Shown here in pieces: positions 52,601 to 62,800 of a stretch of 64,000 nt of DNA. Positions within the stretch are counted from its first letter, which is position 1. Each line of letters opens with the position of its first letter. This stretch comes from Lates calcarifer (Eukaryota > Chordata > Actinopteri > Centropomidae). The translations under genes were made by a program, and so were the position numbers. The stretch covers positions 23,861,504 to 23,925,503 of the forward strand of contig NC_066847.1 of assembly GCF_001640805.2 (NCBI RefSeq). Reading direction: 5' to 3'. A model generated the notes under the pieces. The model searched no databases. It worked only from the letters and a program-made list of their open reading frames with translations, and was not told the DNA's origin.

Positions 52601-55600
52601 CTCAAATGCTTGGTTCCTGACGTATATGCCGAGATGTCATTTTGGTTGAGTGAAACATGGGTTTCGGCTCCAAAAGCTGCCTTAGCTGTAACACGCTATC
52701 CAGCAGAGAGAAGAAAACCAGCCAAGCTCCACAGTAGCAGTTTACTCTTGCCATCCATGACTTTAGAAAATGTCAGTGGTCAGTCAAACTAAAAAGGCTG
52801 ATACAGTAAATGTGACACAGATGCGGAGATTTAGGAAATTATTCAGGTACAGATATGTCACCCCAAGACTAATACAGTATATGCAAATGAGATTAAGCAT
52901 TCCTTTAACTCTTCATTTTATCATAACATCAAATGTGACCTTACTACTCTACTATTAAAGGGCCTCTGAATGTGTCAACTCTTGCTAGGATTTTCTGAAT
53001 TTTTCTATTTCCATATGAACATTTGGTCCCCATACGAATAGAAATACAAGACCTCACACCCATTAGAGTATAGACTGACATGTCTTGTGCTCTGCCATGG
53101 CAGATTGTTTTACTTTGTGAAGTGTTTAAGGCAGATTTTGGTGCCAAAGAAAGCCTGTCTCTTATTAGTTAACCACAGAGATGGACAGAGTGAGACAGAG
53201 GAGTGGAGAGTAATTGTAGACTTGGACTAACTTAAGACCTGACACTGTGGAATCTGTCAATATATCTGCGGTATTTCATCTTTCGTCTCGCCATCTTTCT
53301 TTCTTCCCACTTCACTTGTTTCTCTGCCTCTCTTTCACACATTTTCTCCTTCTTATGTGGGCACACACACACAGTGCCCCACTGTTCCCCAGTGACTGCA
53401 CTTTGACCTGCAGCAAAGGCGTTAGACGGGAGGAGAAAATGGGGCAAAAGAGGTAGAGAAGCGGAGGAGAAGGAGAGAGAGAAAGGCAGATGGGGCTTGG
53501 AAGGAGCAGAGGGACCTTTGACCAGCCTGCTGTTGTCTGGCAGTCAGGCAGAGAGCAGAGAGGAGGGATTCAACAGCAACTACAGTACTACAACTCTCTC
53601 TGACATTCATTGTTGGGAGGGAGTCACCATCATGTGCATGTGGAGGAACATGAATGCCTGGCTTTGATTTCCTATCTCTCTCCTTTATCTATATTCCTGA
53701 CCATCTTGCACACATCTGTAACATGATTGCAGAGGTAATTCTGATGTTATTGTGGTCCATCTTCCAAAAATTGTTGGTTGATCACTTAATATTAATCAGT
53801 AAGATTCTACAGATGGATGAATTTGTTTTATTCCCCTACATGATGTAAAACTTTGACATAGATAGTTCAGCTTGTACTCTGTGCTCCCAGAAGGTTTTTT
53901 AGAAAACTATTAACATCACAATGTTTTCAGGATTTCTGAAATGTTCTGTACACACCTACTCACTGCATGGCTCCACAGTTTTGTCAGTTCTATTCTGTTC
54001 ACACAATAATAAATTGGACTTTTGCTTTAATCTGTTAATCCTAGTTAACACATCATTGTTGACTTTCTTCTTTTCAAAAAGGGTGGGCAGTGATACAGTA
54101 GCCCATGTGTCTCAGCCAACATTCATTTTCATCCTTATCATGAGGTCACTAATCCTTCAGCCCTTTTTTATGTTAGGATTAGTGGCTGACAGAGTTTGTC
54201 GATCAGCGGATTAGTGAGATGCATCATTTCTCTAAGTGTCTAAGAATACTGGATCAGTGGTGCCTGAGATATCATAGTGCATGACACAAGAGTGAACAAA
54301 TGCTGGATTTTTTAAAAAGTGAGGACACGGTGATGTATTATTAGCCTACATTATGAATCAAAATCAAGTAAACAAAATTTTCTAAAATTTGTATTTTTTG
54401 AATGCAGGGACACAACAATAACACAAATCATCCCTGGAAGTGCTATTTAAGATCTGCACAGTAGGTAGATCTGCAATTTTGCTTAAACTAGGCTTCAATA
54501 AAAGACTGAGAGAAGCAGCTCCAGTTAAATCACTGAAAGAAATGCATGCAGTTGGAGCACATGTACAGTATGTGTAATTGTGAATGTATGCGCTACAGCC
54601 AGAATGAGATTTTAAAATAGTTAAATATATGAAAATAACATTCATTGAAGGAAATCTGATTGAAAAATACATTTTATTAGATAATGACACATATGTTTTT
54701 TCATTTCAGCTTAGAAGTTGCTTTAAGATCTTAGATCAGACAACTAGTGCCATTTAGAGTCACAGCTCCTTTACAACTATAGGTAACACAACCCAATAAA
54801 ATTTTGCAAAGCATGCAATCTTACTGTAATTACATTGTTTAGTATTCATTACTTAACACAAACCTCACATTAAATCTAGTGTTGCTTGAAATTAACTACT
54901 ACCCATTCAACAAAGTCCTGTAAATGCATTTAAGTTTATGAGGTGAGTGGTTTTGCAGAGACTTCTATGTTTCTCTCCTGTCGGGTGACTGACCAGAGAA
55001 AACACACAACCTGGACACAGAGAAGAGTAAAACTTAACTTTGACTCAACGACCTCTCATATCCAACTAAACTGACTGTTTACACAGGTCAGCAGGGATAA
55101 TGTGAAGGAGAGGGGGCAACCTTGATTATTGGTTCAGATGTAAAACACCAGTGTTACGCGTAGATGAAGGACGCTCTCACCACCCTGACAGCAACAATAG
55201 ACTTGGGAATGGCCAGTGAGCTGTAATTAGCTGTAATTACCAACCCTCTAATCCTCTGTTTATCATCTCCTTCGTCAATCTTGATGGCTTTTCACTTTGC
55301 ACAGTCCCCCACTCTCCTCGCTCGACTCTTTCATCCTTAACCATTAAGTTCCCTCCCCGTCTTTGGTTTTAACCGCTGTCAACGGCAGTTACTATAGATA
55401 CTAATACCCTCTCAATGTCTCTCACTTTTTATCGTAGAGCAGCTCCTCGGTTGATCAGTGTCTTTGTGTGTGTGTCTTTTAAAGCCTCCCCCCGTGATGA
55501 GTTTCGGTTCTTCCTTTCTATTCTTTAACCTTAGAGTTTCTGTAGAGGCCATGCTTGTTTGTTTTGTAAGAGAAGAAGCTTACAAAGAATCCTCCTTTCA

Positions 55601-56831
55601 CTCTTTGGCCTCTCAGCCTTTTACCATTTACTGGGACTCTCATGCTAAGCTACAACCTCTTCTCTTCTCTTCTCTTCTCTTCTCTTCTCTTCTCTTCTCT
55701 TCTCTTCTCTTCTCTTCTCTTCTCTACTTGTCAGCCTGAGCTCTGAAGGATATATTCATAATCTTTGCTTTTTCAAAACTTTACCTGTTGTTATACAATC
55801 GCATCTCAGTCTCATTTATTACGCATGTGCAAACCAAAGACTGTCATCAGCTATCTCTTGACCTTGTTGTCCTCGCTTCTCTCCTTCGTCTGCCGTCTGC
55901 AGCAGATGGATGGTTCAAACAGTCAGACAGACACAGACAGCAGACAGAAGGCTCTGTCTGGAAAATCACTTCTTGAAACGGATACCTGTGTGGCTTATCG
56001 TTGGAGAGTGTGTCTTTTATGAATTTCAAACTTGAGATGGCGTTGGCTTGGGATGATAGCATGAATAACACAGGTGTCAGGGGGGGAAAAAATTGAAAAG
56101 ATTACTCAGCAAAATTATGCTTTACATTGCATTTTGTTTGTTTAACAATTTTGCTGTCCGTCAAGTCATTGTGGATTTCTGACTCCTACTCATAAGACTG
56201 AGAAAGAAATTTTCCTTTTGTCACTGAATAGCAGCTTTTCTTATCCTATTTTGCATAATTTTACAGTCGATAGTTGGCAGTGCACCAGGAGGGGAACACA
56301 AGGGAAACGGAATTATAACGAAGGTCTTGGGACTAACCCAGGCCATTGCAATTACCCAGTATGCACCTGAGCCACTAAACTAACATCTGTTGTTAGAACA
56401 CGGTGAGAAATTAAACCTTCCACTCTACTGTCTTAATGGAGATGTTAAAAAACTGAACTGCACTCCCAGATGTGTTCAGTTTGGATTGGTTTTAATGAAA
56501 GTACTAACCAGCAGCAGTTTAATTATCCTCATTGACTCATGGTTTCACTCCGCTCTACAGTCTTTATTGTAATCTTTTACATTGACTTTACGGAACAAAA
56601 ATGCAAAGTAATATTTGGCATTTCCTGAAGTCAGCATTCTCTTTTATCGCTTTTCTTCGTTTAGACACAAATGTCCAACCTTATCAGCATGTTCTGGATT
56701 ATCCACTATTACTTTTGAAGACAGATAAGGGATTTATGATGCAACTTTAAGTGGATATATTCATTTTCAGGATATCATCCAGGATGACAAGATAAGCAGT
56801 TATGGAATTATGATAAATGACCGAGTAGAGA

Positions 56832-56868
<37 letters not shown>

Positions 56869-59800
56869 TCTGTGGTTGTGTTTTTAATGTGTACTGCATC
56901 ATAATATAGATGCTGAGGGTGTTGTATTTGTGTACTGTATATCCGGCATTAGAGCATGTATTTCTATGCAAATCCAAGTGTGTATGTGTGTCTGTGTGTG
57001 TATGGGTGTGATTCTTTCCATACATAATACTGACTCTTATTTATCCTCACTATTACTTTCAGGTGGGAAGTTTCATGTGTAGAGTCCACTTTAAAACTGC
57101 CTTCCTAATGAAAAGTGAGTCAGTTTTCCAATAACTTGAAGAGTAATTCATTCCAAGAAGAAGAGGTCAAGAGGAGAGCTATGGGAAAAATCACCGCAGA
57201 GTTCAAATGAGGCTCTCAAAGTGCAGTTTTTACATCACATGTTGCACATGTTTATAGAGTGAGATAAAAAGAAAACATGCAGGATATGTGTTTGTGTCAC
57301 TGTATAAATGATTATTATTTTACATGGTCTCTAAAGTTCTCATTCTGGCTGGTAGGTTTACAGTGTTTTTTTAAATAAAGACAACATGAAACCTTCCGAC
57401 TTGAGGTGTGCATTTTTTGTGTTTCTGTGTTTTGGCTGAAAAATCTGGACATCAATAGTAAAATCATTATTTTTTCCAATTGGAGTCATCTTTTCAATCA
57501 CATACTTATTACATTATTCAGTGTGTTTGTCTCCAGCTGCAATCAACTTGAATAGATGTCAGTTACAGTTTAAATCTCTTCATCATCTATCATCTCTTCT
57601 CTGAAGAGGCTGTCATCAGCTCCCCGTTGACCTTGTTGTCCCTCTTTTCTCTTCCTCACCCAGTCGATCAGTTTGTGTGCCACACCGAAGCCATCGCAGA
57701 TATCGTGATCCTGGTGGACGGGTCCTGGAGTATCGGTCGGCTCAACTTCCGGCTGGTCCGCATGTTCCTGGAAAATCTGGTCAATGCCTTCGATGTTGGC
57801 ATTGATAAGACAAGGATAGGTGGGTACCTCTTGAACAGATGGGAACACCATACGGGCAGTATGGCCCCTTGATGTTCATGAAAATATTCTAATTGCATCT
57901 AACTTTGAAGGAGCAATATAAGCAAATGACAGGTTGTAATATGAGGTATAAATATAATGTGTGTGCTTGTGTGTTTGTTTGTAGGTCTGGCTCAGTACAG
58001 TGGTGATCCCCGGATAGAGTGGCATCTAAATGCTTTCTCCACTAAAGATGCTGTTATTGATGCTGTCAAGAACCTGCCTTACAAAGGAGGAAACACTCTC
58101 ACAGGTACTGCATCCTTCCATTTCTCTCCCTTACATAACTTATCCCTTTCTGCCCGACTTTCTCCTTCCATCCACCCTTGTCCGTCTTGTCTCATTCATT
58201 CCTACTCTCTTTCTCTCTCTGTCTCTCTCCAGGCCTTGCATTGACCTATATCCTGGAGAACTGCTTCAAACCTGAGTCCGGCTCACGGGTTGGTGTGCCC
58301 AAGATCGGGATCCTAATCACGGACGGGAAGTCCCAGGATGATGTTATACCACCCGCACACAGCCTGCGCAACGCAGGGGTTGAGCTGTTTGCTATCGGTG
58401 AGGACGGGCACAGGATTCACATCTGCGTCACAATGAGTTTCACGTCTTGTTGCTGTGTTATAGTCAGTTCATATGAAAAACTGGTCGTCCCAGACAACAG
58501 TCAGACTGATTTTGTCACTAAGTGTGATCGTGTGTTTGCCCCTGTCCTCCCAGGTGTGAAGAACGCTGATGAGAATGAGTTACGCTCCATCGCCTCAGAG
58601 CCAGAGAACACTCACGTCTACAATGTGGCCGACTTCAACATCATGAGCTCCATAGTGGAGGGTCTGACCAAAACAGTGTGTGAACAAGTGGAGCAACAAG
58701 ATAAAGACATCAAGGAGAGTAAGGAGACAGTGAGACAGATAGTGAGAGAGAGAGGCTGTGCAGTCATGTTTATATAATATCTCAGATAAGCATTTTTGTC
58801 TATTTAAATGCAAACTAGAGATCTAACTTCACTCTGCGATATCAACCTTCGCAATTATTTGAGGTAAAATAAAACTTAATATGTAACAATGCGCAATGTG
58901 ATCTCTTTGGCTCTTCCAAATGCATCCGTAAATGATTGGATGATGGGGAAAAAAAAGTGACCATAGTCACAAAGCTTTTGCTTGGTCTGAATCTAACCGT
59001 GCGTAATTAGGTAAGAGACGGTGGATTTCCAGAGATGGAGGTATTTAATGCAAAGTTTCTCCATGGGGAAGGTGGTGTCATACAGCAGCCAAATGGAAAC
59101 AATATCCTGCCACAAAATGTTTATTATTTTAGGACACTCCATCCTGCTCTTCTTTCCCACTCTTTCCACCAATAAGTTTCCACCTCTGCGCATATAAAGA
59201 TGCAGGACGGAAAATAAAAGAAAGGGGTTGTCTTTAAAGGGACATCATAAATCCAGTCTAATGTGTTTTGATTATATTTCAACCCTATCTCCTTTATTCT
59301 GATCTTGGATGCATGTGAGTTTTTCTACTTGAAAGTTCCTCACTGGGAGTGATTTGATGTAATCTGATGCGGCCTGTTTTCTTATACTTCCCTTTTCCTT
59401 TGTCCTTTTCCTTTCCTCAGAGCAGGTACCAGAGGATATCGGAACGCCACTTGACCTGGTGACGTCAGAGGTCACAGCCCGGAGCTTCAGGGTCTCATGG
59501 AGCCATGCCCCCGGGAACGTAGAGAAATACAGAGTGGTTTATTATCCTGTGCAGGGAGGAGAACCACAGGAGGTGAATATATACTTTTATTTTTTATTTT
59601 TTTCTTTGCAGAGAGATCACTAGAATTACTGTACTGTACTTAAGAAATATCCCTGTTACTGCAAAAGTACAGCTCAAAAAATCTGATGATGTTCGCTGTT
59701 ATCTGAAAGCTACATGTGCATATGCTTAAAAGCATAAGCAAGATCTAAAAAATACTGAGGTCAAGACAAGCAGGAACACACAGAGGTGGGTCTAGGCTGG

Positions 59801-62800
59801 GGTACATTCTAGTTTTCCATCACATTTACTACACCAATGGGAGCTGTCTGCCAGGTGTATCGTTTGAGCTCAGTTTTACCTCCATACCTCTCTCTTTCTT
59901 TCTCTCTCATCCCTCCATTCACAAGTCCCCAGCAACATCCGCGCAGGTAATGAAGGCTCACCAGAAATGATACTCCGGCTGATCCAGGCACCTGCTTGAT
60001 TTTTCCAGAACGTTTGACCACAGAAACTATTAAATCTTTTTACTTAGCCGGGTTTACAGGGACCAGATGTTCTGGAGCCGCATGTGAGGAGAACCTTTCC
60101 AGCTGGCTCGGCCCACATCTAATCTGTATCACAACTGTCATCCATTCGGTTCAGAATGAAAAAATATTCTTTAGCTTCAGACGTTTGTGCTTTACCCCGT
60201 TCATTAAATCGATTGTGTTTCCCCGCCTCTCCCGTTCTCTTTCGATCCCTCTTTCCTGCCCCGCCTTCCTCTTTTCCCTCTCTTCCATTTGTCATTTTCA
60301 TCTTCCCCCATTTATTGTCCCATTTTCCATTTCCCCTGCTATTCTTTGCCCCCCCTCTTCTCCCATCTATATCCACACCCTATCTCTCTTTCCTGTCCCT
60401 TCCATCCATCTTTCACACCCCACCCTCCCAACTCACCCTCCCAACTCACCCTCCTGCACCCCAGGCTGTAGTGGACGGCAGCGAGACTTCAGTGGTGCTA
60501 GAGCATCTCAGCTCTCTCACCGAGTACCAGCTGGCTGTGTTTGCCGTGTATGCAAATGAGGCGAGTGAAGCTCTGAGAGGATCGGAAACAACCTGTGAGT
60601 TTATTCTCACTCCACAGACACGCACGCAGAAGTGTGCTTACAAAACCTCACACCAACGCTTCAGTCAACATCTGAGATCGCAAAGTTAATGGCAGTCACT
60701 TAAAAGTTTGACAGCTGTGGGAAGCCAGACATATTGAAAATGATACACTTGTAATGCACAAAGAGCATCCACAAAGATAAGATTTTTTTTTCTTTTTTTA
60801 ATATTTCCTCAAAAGCTAAAATTTTTGCAAACCTCACTTAATCAACACCAACAACAGATATTGTTTATAACATTGTTTATAACATGTACTAGTATGATCG
60901 CTTCTTGAACTGTGTTGTATGTTTGTCTGTGTGGTCATATGCATGTGTGTGTGTGTGTGTGCCTGTGTGTGTGCGTGTGTGCCTGTGTGTGTGTGTGTGT
61001 GTGCAGTGGCCCTTCCTACAGTAACAGGCCTGCGGCTGTTTGATGTGACTCACAGCACCATGAAAGCGAGATGGGACAGCGTGGATGGGGCCTCTGGCTA
61101 CATGCTGCTGTATGCACCTCTTACAGATGATGGAGACTTAGATGAGAAGGAGGTAGGGGAAAAAAGAAAAGATAGAAAAAGAGAAAGAAAGATATATTGA
61201 ATCGAGAAATGCTTGTTCAGTTCGCAGTTTTAAGCAGCAGCTTGGGAACAGTGAGTCCAAATGTTTGTGTTAAATGCTGTAATGCATGCATTTGTGTGTA
61301 TTTGTCCACAGATCAAGGTATCAGATGCAGTTACAGAGCTGGAGCTGGATGGGTTGATCCCTCACACTGAATACACTGTCACTGTTTATGCCATGTATGG
61401 AGAGGAAGCCAGTGACCCTATTACAAATCAGGAAACTACATGTGAGTAATGCACATGCACACACATTCATTCTCAACCTTTATCCTTCACAAACTGCTTC
61501 TCAGAATCATATAAACACACATCAAACATTTCCTCTCTCTCTCCTTTCAGTACCGCTGAGTCCTCCCAGTAACCTCCAGTTCTCTGACATCACCCATAAT
61601 TCCGCCCACATCAGCTGGGACCCCGCGCCAGGAGGGGTCAAAGGTTACCGCATCATGTGGATCAAGACAGACGAACTAGTCACAGAGAAGGTGTGTGATG
61701 TTGATGATGACAGTGATTTAATTATATTTGATGGCATTTGAATCTGGGAGCATCTGTGTCTGGGTGAGAGGAGATGAGGAAAGAGGAAAAAAAACAGAGG
61801 AGGGAAGGAAGGTTAGGACAAAGAGGAGATTAACTGTAGGGATTGTTGTCCTCATTTTGAAAAGGTCAGACCAAAATGAGTATTGAGTACAGATATAAAT
61901 CATCTCGGAAAATAAAGAGGATATTGTAATTACACAGGGATGGTGTGTGTGTGTGTGTGTGTGTGTGCCAAGTGCAAGTTGGATAAACTCCTATTACTTG
62001 CAGATAGAAATTAGTACCTGTGTCCAATGTGTTCACCAAATGTTACTGCTAAAGGTCATTCTTTTGGAAACCTTGGTTAAATTTCATGGTTGGACTTCCA
62101 GTTGCCTTGGCACTGTTGTGAATAAAAACTAGAAGAAATAATTACAAATGACGTAATGTGTTTTTTTTTCAGTGTGTTCATAGCTTTTTTGGCTTACTGT
62201 GACTGAACTAGTCTGTAACTGTACAGACATACAACAGGTTTTTGTGTGGATATGTGATGTGTATATGTGTGCGTTTGTGTGTGTCCCTCAGGTGGAGGTC
62301 GGCCCAGTGAGCTCCTATGACCTCAGCAAGTTGATGTCCCTGATGGAGTACTCGGTGGCCATCTTTGCCATGTACGACAACGGCCAATCAGAGCCACTCA
62401 CTGACGCATTCACCACCAGTAAGAAACTGCCATTGTTTGATGCAACGGTTACTTGGTGTTTGGGGCTCATTGCAAGGCCTGAATTCAAACAGGGGCAGAT
62501 GCAGATGAGCAATGTTGCCTCCGGTGGTAATAATCAAGTAGATTTGTCTAAATTGTCTTCCTCATCGGCATGAATCCATTTCCCAATCCCTGTCCCTGCT
62601 GAGGACAACATTGTCTCAATTTCCTGAAAATAGTTGTAGCAATACCATTAGAAGGCAAACCATTTCACTCTTAGTGCCAAACAGTGTTGAATTTTATTAC
62701 CCCTACTGGTCCCTCTGCTTTTTTGGCAGTCTGCCTGCCTCATTTACACCTCAGCATAATAGCCCAGTCACATTAAAAGGTCATTTCACTGTCCCTGACT

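Larger units (their letters stand above)
39328..57663 (+). other. col14a1: col14a1 18.3-kb intron between linker and VWA exons
   Basis: No exon of either strand is recognised. Contents: a C-run G-quadruplex motif at 39590-39618; CA/GA array at 40638-40701; TC/CA array at 41530-41575; a degenerate tandem block at about 41746-42060; (TG)n at 42437-42470; (CA)n at 43634-43682; R1 copy D (minus) at 44640-44900; TG arrays at 46365-46403 and 47295-47359; an SINE-like repeat at 51716-51912; a (CTTCT)n array at 55660-55727; and TG/GA at 56831-56868. Pyrimidine- or purine-biased stretches explain the open frames. Confidence 0.7.

Noticed and set aside
58178..58777. A single 199-codon gene
   Set aside because: It is col14a1 exon 7, the stop-free intron 7 and exon 8 read together, plus intronic sequence at both ends.
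60156..60689. 177-codon Pro/Ser-rich frame before exon 10
   Set aside because: It is mostly translation of the long pyrimidine tract; only 60465-60594 is coding.
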